64,000 nucleotides of DNA from assembly GCA_963920705.1 (NCBI GenBank), contig OY987227.1:6187143-6251142 (forward strand), written 5' to 3'. Origin of the DNA: Odiellus spinosus. Lineage: Eukaryota > Arthropoda > Arachnida > Opiliones > Phalangiidae. How positions within the stretch are numbered: the first letter of the stretch is position 1; each line of letters begins with the position of its first letter. Both the position numbers and the translations under genes were made by a program. The notes under the pieces were generated by a model. The model did not search any database. It saw only the letters and a program-made list of their open reading frames with translations, and was not told the DNA's origin. Positions 49,131 through 60,395 of this stretch are shown here, piece after piece.

Positions 49131-49578
49131 CAGGGTGATCACTAAAAATGTGAAAATCCTATATAGAAAATTGCGAAATATAGGAAAATATAGGAAGAAT
49201 TGTATGTAAAATATATGATAAAATAGGGAGAAATAAGTTTAAAATATATGATAAAATAGGAAAATAATTAATTAAAAGTAGGAACCATGTTTATTATTGC
49301 ATCACAGCTCTCGCCGTCGGTTTAAAAATGGTATTAATATGATCCAATTGCTTAAATAGTATGGAATTTTACAGACTATTTTAACTGGAAAATGTACAGT
49401 TAAGCTAAAATAATCTTATACAGCCACAGCTGAGTATGATTTAGAACTTTACCCTTAACTAGAGATTTTGAGTACAAATATAGGCGATTATAGGAATTGC
49501 CATTTAATTATAGTAGAAAATAGGAAGGAGGTGAAAATATAGGAAAAAATAGGAAATATAGGAAAAGTGGTCACCCTG
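49131..49578. mobile_element. CAGGGTGATCAC TIR element nested in a foldback element
   Basis: 448 bp, ends CAGGGTGATCAC and GTGGTCACCCTG. Flanks TGGGTT and TTGGTT agree at five of six bases. Interior is rich in TATAGGAAAAT repeats. Its insertion postdates the surrounding foldback copy. Confidence 0.8.
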
Positions 49579-50792
49579 TTGGTTGGATTCTCCCTTTAAT
49601 TCGAAGGCTTATCTAAAAATATTTATTCGAAATTTTACGCTTCTTGATCGATAAGAGCGAAGAAAGAAGAGCCAAAATCAAAAAGACATTAAATATAGAA
49701 ATTATATGTAAAATATACTGATTAACGTTAAATAGTTAACTTGAACCGCAATTACTATTTGAAGATTGTCCTAGTTACGTTTATAAGATTAAGGGGTGGA
49801 GTAATAAATTTGCCGCAACTATTTAAGAATGACGAAAAATAAGAGAGTTAAGGTTCCAGGTACGAGATAATTTCTTAAATAACGTCATTGCTAAACATTT
49901 AGACGATCTAACAACTTATAACCTTGAAAATCAAATTAAGAATCGAATAGTTGCGCTGTCTTATTATTCTCAATATCGTGCCGGGGTCACGATAAGGTCA
50001 TTGCGAAATAATGCCGATTCCCAGAGACTAGTCGTTTGGCACGTATAAGGATTATTTAATAGCCCCCCTCCCTCCCCGTACACCCGTATCTCACTCTCTC
50101 TCAGAATCTCTCATTATTATATCAAGGGCGCTTTCTTCTCGGCGTATTATTTCCTTGACCCAATTCTTCTCACCCGCCCGACACGCACCGTCAGAAATCG
50201 AGATTCCAATTCAATTACTTAATATAATTAACTATAATAATATATTAAAGACGAGAAAGTTAAATTTTCCGCGTTCCTAATAAATTAAGAGATAGCCCGT
50301 TATTATATATTGCGAAAATAATAATTTACGTATAAGATAGAACAATATTAAGCGCAGCTAGACCATTTTTAAAGGGAGACTGTAAAGGGAATTGAAATTA
50401 ATTTTAAAAGGATATTCTTTAGAGTGTATCCACCTTGAAATACACCCGACAAAATGGTTAAGTCCATAAAGAAGCCACCCAGAGGAGGAAATGTAGATTA
50501 TTCTGGGGGATATTTTTAGTTTTTTGGAGACTCGAGCCTTTTTTGTTTTGAGATTAATAGAGATAAAAAAAAGTGAAAAATACTAAAAAAGAAAAGCGAA
50601 TTAATTAATTTTTTCATTTAAGTTTTACTGAAAGTTATTTCATAATCGCTCTTAAGTTTTACTACGAGAGGGCGAGTTGATTTTTCCTATTTTCGTCTTT
50701 TCCCACACCTTTATCATACAGTCACACGCAATACAATAGCGTAAACCCACCCCCTGGTATAGGGGGAGATGTGGCTAAATACGCGTTTAGAT

Positions 50793-51117
50793 TTCGTACA
50801 ACTTAAGCCTAACCAATTTTCCTGATTTTCCCAGGTTTTTTTAACAAATATTTCCCCGAAATCTAGAAGTCCAAGACCAGCGATTATATTACGATAAACC
50901 AAGAGAGATAATCCCAAACTACCCACTTGACCACTTCTGTCACTAAAATGGAGTAATAACACTATGAACACCCTGGAGTGGTTTTTAGTCTAATGAAACA
51001 ACCCATTTAGACAAAATATGCCCAAAACTTCAAATTTCAGTGAAATTTCCCGAATTTTTAGCCTTCAATTTATTTCCCTGAGATTTCAAAGGTTTGTACG
51101 AATACCGCGTGTATTAC
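50793..51117. mobile_element. Degraded TTCGTAC-type element
   Basis: Contains TTTTCCTGATTTTCCCAGG near the left and GGTTTGTACGAATACC at the right; shares CTGGAGTGGTTTTTAGTCTA with 40558-40716. Left boundary unclear. Confidence 0.45.
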
Positions 51118-51908
51118 ACGTCTATTTTGGGGGTGTCTATTTTGAAATTTTGGTTTTCTTGACGAGAATGGATTTTTTTTTTTTTTTGTGAAAATCCTTC
51201 TCATCCATTCTTTGGATGACGATTTATAGAAAAATTTAGCTGACGAGATATTTGGTTGAGAGAATAGATCGAATGGCGAAATGAATCGTGTACGGCTGGA
51301 GAATCGACCTCAATTTTGGCAACGATAGCCGAAAGGTCACGCTATATTGCCAAATCAGTCATGAATCGCGCTTAGATCGACGCTGGATTTACAGCCGCGA
51401 AGAAAGCGTGATCAGCAGATACCGCACCTTGCTCGTTTCGTGATCACGAAAGGAACCCCTTCGTTTTCTTCTAATAAAGCGCCCGATTCCTTCCGTACGG
51501 CGTCCCACGCGTGCTCCCTCAACTCCCCCCACCCTCATCCGCATACTTGACCCACTTCCGCCGCTGGCAACCGAAATATATTAGCGTCATTTCCGTAATT
51601 ATAGGCAGAGATATTTTAAACGCACGATTGCCGATTCAACAATAGAGCTACTATGGATTAATAAGGTACGAAGTTTCGCGTTTAACTTCGACGTTTTAAG
51701 GTTGGAAAATATAAATTCGGGTTTTACTTGTCGAGTCAAGTTCAGTTCAGTTCTGATTAGTTCCGAGCCAAAGCTTCACTCTCCTTTCTCTAAAGTCGAT
51801 ATTTCTATCTGTGATTAAAATTGAAGCTCCTGGTACTACGCAAGGTCTAAAATTCAATTAGGGCTAGTAGATAGGATAATTGTTTATCGGTTTTCACTTA
51901 TATATGGT

Positions 51909-51939
51909 TATATATCCGTGTCTCTCGCGCGTCTCAGTC
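51909..51939 (+). promoter_or_regulatory. Candidate TATA-initiator promoter
   Basis: TATATAT at 51909-51915 and TCAGTC at 51934-51939 on the plus strand put the initiator A 27 nt after the TATA start, a plausible arthropod core promoter. The first ATG downstream (52000) opens a 30-codon frame starting MTFATFKDGGWGSWMGGIG; I cannot link it to further exons. Confidence 0.25.
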
Positions 51940-52193
51940 TTAAGATCAAAGAAAACGGCGGGAAAAAAATCTATCTTCGTAAACAAGATATAGAAGTCGA
52001 TGACATTCGCCACGTTTAAAGACGGAGGTTGGGGATCTTGGATGGGAGGAATCGGTCAATTAGGGTCGCCAACTACTAGGGTTCCTAAGTAGCCTGCCAG
52101 CTGTTGGCCAGCACCCACTATCTCACTTTTAGTTAGCTATAGTTCGCTAGACTCATTTTCCGCAGGGCTGGGGGGGGGGGGGAGTACGATTAA

Positions 52194-52480
52194 AGTCGGA
52201 TTCACATAGACCTATTTTAAAGCGATTAGCTCATGCGCCCATTGACGCGTGAAAAAATGTCTACGCGCGCGTTGGGCTTAAAAGCGGATGCACACAGATC
52301 TATTTTCACGCGTTTCACGCTCGTGCACTCATAGACTTACCATTAGCGCGCGAGCGTCAAACGCGTGAAAATACGTCTGTGTGAATCCGGCTTTAAAGGC
52401 TTATGCACACAGACCTATTTTCTCGCGTTTCACGCTCGTGCACTCATAGAAGTACACATTGGTGCTGTGCGAATCTGGCT
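52194..52480. mobile_element. AGTCGGATTCACA MITE with TTAA TSD and internal subrepeats
   Basis: 287 bp between TTAA sites (52190-52193, 52481-52484). Ends are AGTCGGATTCACATAG and GTGCGAATCTGGCT. The body has two direct copies of TTTCACGCTCGTGCACTCAT and several inverted CGCGTGAAAATA/TATTTTCACGCG motifs. Confidence 0.75.
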
Positions 52481-53212
52481 TTAAATTCGTGGACTCAAAA
52501 CTCGTATAAATATTTTCATTTCGAGCGTTGAACCGATAAAGTTACAAATTCTTTGATTTTTTTAACCAAATGACTTTTCCTAGGGAACGATTTGAGGAAT
52601 TTGAGTTTAAATTACGCGATCAATCACGGCGTTTTGATTATTCGCGCCCGCTATTGAGAAATGGGGCCCCGTTTAATCAAAGCCAAATATTACACTTAAG
52701 TAATTTAATTCCGTTCCTTATAGAATAAATCTATTTGGTAATTTGTATTTCTATAAGGTCCATACGCGGGCTAAAACGAGCGTTTTTAAAGGGAAGTTAG
52801 AGTTTCCTCGTACCACTATAGGGACGTTAAGTCCAACGAGGTTCCCTTTAACTTACGATAAGAGCTATCTTCTAAAAATATATATCAAGATTGAAAAAGG
52901 GGACGATAAGACGCGCATTGGGTGGAGGGTCATCCGTTACATCTCGCAGTCAGGGTCGTAAACTGCTAACGCCAAATCCAACGGCGAATTTCCGGCATCT
53001 ACCAACTAGAGGCGGCCCTCCGCTAAGCTCCTTCGTCACGCGCGTGCCAAGGGAGGGAGGGGGGTGTCCTCCATCCCTGTTTCCAAGGAAGATACATCTT
53101 TTTGGGCATAGGAAATAAGATAACGAAGCGTCTATAGGGATACGACGAGGGAGCCCTTAAAACGTCAGAGGCTTCTATTTCTCAACTCTCAACGCCATCC
53201 CCCTTTGAGAGG

Positions 53213-53265
53213 GAGGATATTCTTCCTTACTATTCAAACGCTCCTCCGGTAAGGGGGTTAAGAGA
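53213..53265 (-). repeat. Fragment of the TGACGTCA dispersed repeat
   Basis: ATTCTTCCTTACTATTCAAA continues to GGTAAGGGGGTTA, the inverted match of TAACCCCCTTACTGAGGGAG and the following bases in the 54.7-kb copy. Confidence 0.5.
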
Positions 53266-53598
53266 CGCGAAGATTCCGAAATCTTTACCCTTGGTCCTTC
53301 GTCCTTTCCCAGAGATATATTTTCTTATAACATCATATATGATGGACCATTTCGGTTTAAATGTATCTGGCTAAATTATAAAACTGCTACGGTTAAAGGC
53401 GGATGAAACGAGTGGCCTGACAATTTACATCGAAAAGGCACACCCTTCCAGGATCAATATCTCGACAACAGAAGTAAATTAAAGCCCCAACTCCATATTC
53501 TCGTCATTGACCAAATAATTCGTTAACGAGTACGTGGACTCACAGCTAAAAAATATTTTTATTTCGACGGGGGGGGGGGGGGACGAATGTCTCGATTT

Positions 53599-53770
53599 AG
53601 CTGCGTTCACACAATCGTTTTCAAACCGTTCCAAATGTTCAAATCGACTTTTCAACCGATTAATTATATTTTAAGACGAAGGATCTCTACAGTTGACCCC
53701 GAAATTTTCAATTTGGACCTTTCCAAAAAAGTTTCAAACCGGTTTGAAAGTTTCTAGTGCGAACACGGCT
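53599..53770. mobile_element. AGC(C)TGCGTTCACAC MITE, copy g
   Basis: About 172 bp from AGCTGCGTTCACACAATCG to TTTCTAGTGCGAACACGGCT. Interior TTTTCAAACCGTTCC is shared with other copies of the family. Confidence 0.65.
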
Positions 53771-54681
53771 TATGTTTCCTCGTAATCAAAATTGGAACGT
53801 TGGCCCCTCGAAATTCGCGAGCTAAGGCGCGTTTTCAATCAAGAATCGACTTTTTGAGTGAAATCAAATTTGAAGCTTAAATTAATGGAGAAAACTTGAT
53901 TGAAAACGGGGCTTTAGGAACTTTCCTTCCGAAAGGAGGGAGGGTTTAATACACTTCTGTTACTATAAAACAAGAGAGGGGGGATTATTGAATCTTATCT
54001 CTCGCGGTTTCACGCGCGAAATGTTTTAGCGTGGGCGTCTGGATCTTTTCTTTCGATGGTCGCGTCTTCGCGGAATGGAGAATGAGGGAGAATTTCTTCG
54101 CGAGCTATAGGAAAAAGAGGATTCATTTAAATTAATTTAATACCCCACCTCTCCCGAGGATATGACGCCTCGCTCCCCCCCCCTCTGACTGACGATGACG
54201 GAAGTTTGGGATTTATAAGGGCCGGAAACTCGCGCCGGGTTGATGACGCCAGCTGAGAAACAGAAAGGAACGCGCGCGATTGAAATTAAACCAACAATTT
54301 ATTAGGGTAAAAAGAGTGTGGAGAGTCCCACTAAAGTCTAAGCCCACCCGTAGGCCCAATACCTATGTCCCCAATAATCCATATCTATGACAGACTAACG
54401 AAAATAGTTCCTACTACACTCGAATAACTTTCATTTGAATAAAAGGTAAAGATATGATCATTTTTCTCAATTGAATAGACACACTTACAACAACCACGTA
54501 ATTTGTTTCGTTACGGTTTAAAGACGGCGTAGCTCTTTAAAATTCGTAAAATAATAATAATAATAATATTTACTTAACCCTAGTTAATTTGTATCAATTT
54601 TCGTGTAACTTTAATTTTCATTTTAATTAAATTATTATTTTTAATAATTTATTTTAACGCGTGTATACTTGTATTTGAAAC

Positions 54682-54880
54682 GGCAACCACCCAGAATAGG
54701 GAGACGGCATACAGCCAAGGGGTAAAGGAAGCTTGACGTCATGTAACCCCCTTACTGAGGGAGCGTTTGTACGGAAGAATACTGTAACTCCCTCACTAAG
54801 GGGGTTGACACTGAGGTGAGAGACAGATGCCTATGACGTTTCAATATTTTCCTTGCCGACTCCCTATTCCTATGGTTGCC
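54682..54880. mobile_element. TGACGTCA dispersed repeat, copy 2, with inverted ends
   Basis: 199 bp. Left arm GGCAACCACCCAGAATAGGG continues to AGACGGC; the right arm is the near complement GCCGACTCCCTATTCC to TGGTTGCC. The body matches 14136-14301. The inverted ends suggest a MITE; no clear duplication. Confidence 0.65.
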
Positions 54881-55382
54881 TATAGTTTTGGTTGTGAAAT
54901 AAATATTATTATTACTGTTGTTTAAGCTTTCGCTAGCGAGTAATTATCTTCGTAATATTTAATTTTTTTCGGGTTTAAACCGAAGTGTCGGTTCAGATTG
55001 ACCTAATTTTATAATAATCGCGCGTTTTCCCTTTAGACAAAATGGTTCGGCGCGTGTTCCGATTAATAGTTAAGAGATTCGTAAGTTGGGGTTTTTGCAA
55101 TACGAGCGGAATCGAAATATGAGCGTAGAGTACGGCGGGCGATTAATTATGAAGGAATACCACCAAAAATAATTTATAGCTTTTCTTTTTCGCCTCCGAA
55201 GAAGTAAAATGGAGGCCATAACGATCCTAACAAGCCAAAATGGCTGCGGGCAAAAATTCTAATTATTGGTAAACGACAAAGAGAAACCAAATTATCCCTA
55301 ACTTACGCGATCACTTAATCCTTAACTTAAACCAGGACCTCCTTAGGATGTAGGAAATAAAAAACTGTAGATGGCGCTCCTC

Positions 55383-55735
55383 ACGTATCTCTCTCCCACC
55401 CCGCCGTTGCCTCCCTCCAAGATTACCCGTTTAGACTAAAATTCAACCTACAAGGCTACAATGGGTGCGTTCCTGTAAAATATTCTTCGCCTATTTCTCT
55501 CTCCCAACACTTCGCCGACCGCTGCCTCCCTCCAAGATTGCCCGGGTAGACTAAAATTCAACATACAAGACTACAATGGGTGCATTCCTGTAAAAGATTC
55601 TTGGCCTATTTCTCTCTCCCAACCCTCCGCCGACCGCTGCCTCCCTCTAAGATTACCCGGGTAGACTAAGATTCAACCTACAAGACTACAATGGGTGCGT
55701 TCCTGTAAAAGATTCTTCGCCTATTTCATAAATGA
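55383..55735. repeat. Tandem triplication, 114-bp unit
   Basis: Three consecutive units carry CTGCCTCCCTCCAAGATTAC, TAGACTAAAATTCAACCTAC and AATGGGTGCGTTCCTGTAAA; period 114 bp, few differences between units. Confidence 0.88.
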
Positions 55736-56324
55736 ATCAGTCTCAAATTCTCGCTGGCGGAATGCAACGTATTCGTTCGTTTAAACGAGCGATCCACGAT
55801 TCCTCCCACCACCCATCACGGAGAGCTATTAAAAAATATTTCAAAATAATACTTTCGCTTACAACATCCTTATAGGGAGGGTGAAACGCAATCAGCTTTT
55901 TTCCCATCGATTTTATTTAATAATAAAAAGCGTAAGTAGAGCCTTCTTTCCTCAATTTTTCTCTATTTTTCTTTTCAACCTCACTTTAAGGAGCTTCGCT
56001 TTCAGAGACGAGGCATCGCGTTTCGTACAATCTTAACCTTTTTTTTTTTTATTCCTTCTTCACTTTCGAAAGATACTTCGGAAGAAACTCGTTTTTCTCG
56101 GCAACTCGAGATAGAAAACAATTTTTTTCATCGCTTGTAAATTCTATCCGAAGTCGGGTCGTCGAAAGAAAGACGAGATAATAAATTCCAACGAGCGTGT
56201 TTTTCGACAGAAACGTTTTGGCGCCAATCGAAATTATCGAATTTTAAAGAGAGGCTGAAAATTAATCGGAATTCTCTTCCTAAAGATTTTTGTTTGGCCA
56301 AATCAAAGTTGAAGCTTAAATCAA

Positions 56325-56734
56325 AAGCTTCTCGTTCAACCCAAAAACGAGTGATAATTATCGATTCTTTATCGTTTAAATAGGCCTAATCTAACATAAA
56401 AAAGGTAATATATTAAACTAGAAATAAGTTACCATCGAAATAGGCTTAGCTGGATTCACGGAGATCACCCGAATTCCCCGTTTAAAGAATAGCGACCAAT
56501 GATATTGATCAATGGCTCTTATATGGGGAATCATTCCAGGATCAAGATTATTGGTTACTAGTCTTTATACGGAGAGTTAAGGATATCTCCACGAATCCAA
56601 CTAAGCCAATTTTGATGGTAACTTTTAATTTTATTTCTAGTTTAATATCGGTTTGTACCTTTTTTAATTGGTGGATTTAAACGATAAAGAATCGATAAAA
56701 AAAAAATCACTATTCGTTAGGTTGCTTTCTCCCT
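56325..56734. mobile_element. Foldback element, TTAGCTGGATTCACGG family, copy 3
   Basis: About 410 bp. Arms include ATCGATTCTTTATCGTTTAA and ATAGGCTTAGCTGGATTCAC with their complements. The right end GCTTTCTCCCT meets TTAA at 56735-56738, which is also the left border of the next foldback element. The left end is degraded. Confidence 0.7.
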
Positions 56735-56738
56735 TTAA

Positions 56739-57188
56739 AGGGAGAATGAAAGGCCGAAACAACCTGCTAAAATAATGAGAAAAACAATAATATAACTACC
56801 AAAATTATTTTGTTATTTTATAATCAATTTCCAAAGTTCCGATGCTAAGCCTTGGCTGCCTAGCTCGGTGAACTAGGCTAGCACGACCTGTATTTTTTTT
56901 TAATATTCGCGGCTGTTCTTGTCGCCAATCACGAGCGAGTACGCGTATTTTAAAAATACGCGTACTCGCTCGTGATTGGCGACTAGATCAGACGGGAATA
57001 TTATAAAAAATAAGGCTCGTGCTCGCCTAGTTCGCCGAGCTAGGCAGCCAAGGCTTAGCAAGTTTCGGAACTTAGGAAATTGATTATAAAATACGAAATA
57101 TTTTTGGTGAGTTATATTATTGTTTTTCTCATTAATTTAGCATTCTTAATCGATTAAAAATAGGTTGTTTTGGCCTTTCATTCTCCCT
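56739..57188. mobile_element. TTAA foldback element, copy 2
   Basis: 450 bp bounded by TTAA (56735-56738, 57189-57192). Nearly collinear with 42378-42814, including the central hairpin GAGCGAGTACGCG/CGCGTACTCGCTC. It differs by small insertions such as TATTATAAAAAATAAGG on one arm. Confidence 0.88.
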
Positions 57189-57885
57189 TTAACAGGCTTC
57201 GAGTGACGGAAAAGCGCATTTGTAATTGAAAAAAAAAAGCGAAAGTAAAAGTTTGAAAGATTTAATTGAAAATGAGGCTTAACGTTCAACTTCCTTCTTT
57301 TCCCCGTAGGGTAGAAGATATCGAAAGTTCAGTAAAATACTTTTCAAAATATATTTTAATGGGACGATCGGATTAAGGACTCTCGAAAGATAGGATATAA
57401 ATAAAATCCAGTTTTTATATCAATCGGAAAATAACATTTTAAAGGCGATTGAAAGGGTTCGCAAGAAGTCTGGAACAAATAGTCAGAAGCTAAGAGCCGC
57501 AAAAAGGTAGAAACGGGTTCCACGCAGCCATATTTTTTTAGGAGCTTTATTTCTAGCGAGGAGATAAGAGAGTAAAGCCTGGGGCAAAGCTGACAGCCCA
57601 ATTTAGTAGTATCAGGGCCATCTTTATTTTCCCATACAGGCTCCGATACGAGCGCTATTCACGGATATCGCCAGAGTTCTCGGCTTTCATTTATAGCTTC
57701 TTGTCAAAACGAATTGATAAGCTACGTGATAAATTGGGCGTTTGAAACGCCGTCGCTATATTACTTCGCTCGAACCTTTACTCTATCTAGAGTACATTCT
57801 AAAATATATACGAGCTTCCGTAACTTCGACAAACAACTAATAGGTGTATAGGAAGCAATAGCCATGAAATGGAGCCTAGTTTAAT

Positions 57886-58174
57886 CAGGGTTGCCACAGT
57901 TTTTTCAGATTCAAATTCCCTGACTTTTCCAGGTTTTTCCCGAGCGTTTCAGCTAATACTACCCAATTTTTATATAATCGCGTTCGCCAAACTTTTCGCA
58001 CGCGTATCTTTGTTCTAATCTATTCAACTGACACGGTCAGCTTCGAATCTTTTCCGCGGATGATTGGCATTTCCTGGCTTCTTGAAAGATCTTTAAATTC
58101 CCTGACTTTATAAAATATCTTAAAATTCCCTGACATTTTTGGTTCATTTTCAAATTTCCTGACTTTTCCCTGTT
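57886..58174. mobile_element. CAGGGTTGCCACAG TIR element, copy C, right end missing
   Basis: Left end and body match copies A, B and E, but homology stops at TGACTTTTCCCTG, without the terminal CTGTGGCAACCCTG. Confidence 0.75.
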
Positions 58175-58236
58175 ATTTATATTAAAGGGTTTGGAGCTTT
58201 GGATTCGAAAATAAAAGGCTTTTATAGTATAGTTTA

Positions 58237-59121
58237 CATGGTTGCCACAGATTTTTCATTACCAAATTCCCAGACCTTTCCCGATTTTCCCTGACCATCT
58301 ACATCGTTTCCCTGCGACCTATTTTAACCACTTAAATCAGTAGCAAGGCGAAATTTCAAATGCAAAACAACAAATGAAAAGAGTGTACCTAATACTTATT
58401 TTTTAAAAAGCAGTTTTGACACTATTAATTTTATTATTTCTCAATATACGCTGTTAATTCTCTGGTCAGTGTCACGACATCACTTCCACATTTCATCTCT
58501 CCCTGAAAACAGTCGTTCTTTTTGGTAGACTGAGGCTATATCCATAAATGTGTCCAAGGTTCTAACCAGCGACAGTATAATAAAGGTTTACGCAGAATCT
58601 AAATGGAATAATCCCAGATAGGAGACAATATCAAACTCTGACCCTTGGATAATTTCAAAATTGCCCGACTTTTTAGACTTATTTTAGAATTCCCTGACTT
58701 TTCCACGTCAGGGTTGCCACAGTTTTTTCAGATTCAAATTCCCTGACTTTTCCAGGTTTTTCCCTGACCTTTTCCAACGATTTTCCCTGACCGTTTCAGC
58801 TAATTCTAATTTGTCTGTATTTTCCTCGGCCGATATATTTTTCATAAAAAGCGTTACAAATTATGCAATTGTGTTCGCCAAACTTTTTGCACGCATATTT
58901 TTGTTCTAATCTATACAACTGTCACAGTCAGCTTAAAATCTTTTCCGCAGATAATTATTGTAATTTTCTGGCTTCTTGAAAGATTTTTAAATTCCCTGAC
59001 TTTTCCCTGACTTTTTAAAATATTTTAAAATTCCCTGACTTTTTTGGTTCATTTTCAAATTCCCTGACTTTTCCCTGACCTGTGGCAACCCTGCAGGTTT
59101 TCTAGGCCTGTTGCAACCCTG
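58237..59121. mobile_element. CAGGG-type element, copy D, interrupted by copy E
   Basis: Starts CATGGTTGCCACAG and ends CCTGTTGCAACCCTG, with TTCCCTGACTTTTCC near the right end. Copy E (58709-59093) sits inside it, so the host copy was about 500 bp before insertion. It is more diverged than A, B and E and is older. Confidence 0.7.
58709..59093. mobile_element. CAGGGTTGCCACAG TIR element, copy E, nested
   Basis: 385 bp with perfect 14-bp ends CAGGGTTGCCACAG/CTGTGGCAACCCTG, inserted in copy D. Flanks CACGT and CAGGT agree at four of five bases. The uninterrupted host sequence would read TTTTCCAGGTTTTC, supporting a 5-bp duplication. Confidence 0.85.
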
Positions 59122-60395
59122 AACAGGAAAATACGAGTTAATTTTTAATTATTTAAATAAAGGATAATATAGGAGGATTTTTGTTGAAATTATAGGAAAT
59201 ATACGCTTCAAGGCTGACGATTGTCTTAATTTGCCAAAATATTTTCCCGATTTTCGTCACTGAAATAGAGGCCCTTTAAGAAGATGGGCCTTCGTATAAG
59301 ACGAGCGGTATAGCTTTAAATGGATATCTGAGGGTCACGGATATACCGATTAATCGCGACTTTCTTAAGACAATCGGGTAATAAGAAGCGCGTTGCATAG
59401 GCCGACGTCCTTCGTCAACAAAATCTTCCGAGAGTAAATTCAAGCCTCGTTCAAATACTACATCGCGTTTAAGTTTAAAGAAAAGGAAGTAGAAAAAAGT
59501 CTTAATTTATCAATTCGAGGTATTCGTATTCAATAAATATCCGCGGGCTTTATGGAGTCCGCGTCATAGTCCACGCCCATTTCAATTGGACAGAGAGGGA
59601 GGGTAGGAAGGAGTAGGAGGCGGGTCATATTTTTAATAGAAAAAAGATTAAAAATCAATTTATTTTCAGTCTCCCTTTAAGAGGCTGAGAAAGAAATACC
59701 AGTTTCGAGAAACAAACGTTATATTTGGCGAAGGAGGCTTAAGATACGCCACTTGGTTGGTTGGGGGGTAGTGTTGAGCGCGCGATGGGGTGTCCTTCGG
59801 GGAGAAATAACTCGAGAAATACCTTGCCGCGAATAATTCCAAGTACCCAATGCCGTTAAAACCACCCGGAGAAGGAAGCTTAACTAACCCGACATTATCG
59901 AAGGTTACGTACGAAAGAGGTAGGGTTACGCGGAGCAATCTCTGACTGAAATCGACTCGGGTAATATCGTAAGAAACGTAAAAGAAAGACAGCTTTCCGC
60001 CCGAGGCCCCCCCCCCTTGATCCCCCCACCCTTAGCACCCGATTGATGGGAACTACCCGTACATTTATAGTAAAACACGTTGTCGACTCCCGCTAATCAA
60101 TTATTCTTATTAACTCGGAATTATTCATCGGCGTCGCGACTCACCTCCAAAAAATGATAACTAGATTCAACCTAGTGGGCTATGTTACGTATCCTTAACG
60201 CATTTAGGTCAAATATGTCTGACGATTATCGGGGGAGCTTACATACCGAGTTAAGGTAAAATTGAGTGAAAATAGACTTTGACTAGTAACCTTATTCTAG
60301 CGGAAACGAAACTAACGAAATCCGGTTGAATTAAATAAAAGGAACTTAGATTAATGGAAGACGTCTAGAAAGTAGTAGTTTAATCGAAGCAACCT

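Larger units (their letters stand above)
48712..49595. mobile_element. TTAA foldback element, TTAGCTGGATTCACGG family, copy 2, with insertion
   Basis: Bounded by TTAA (48708-48711, 49596-49599); ends AGGGAAAATGTAACC and GGTTGGATTCTCCCT. The core arms contain AAAATAGGCTTAGCGGGATT and their near complement. It is interrupted at 49131-49578 by a CAGGGTGATCAC element, so the original was about 435 bp. Confidence 0.75.
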
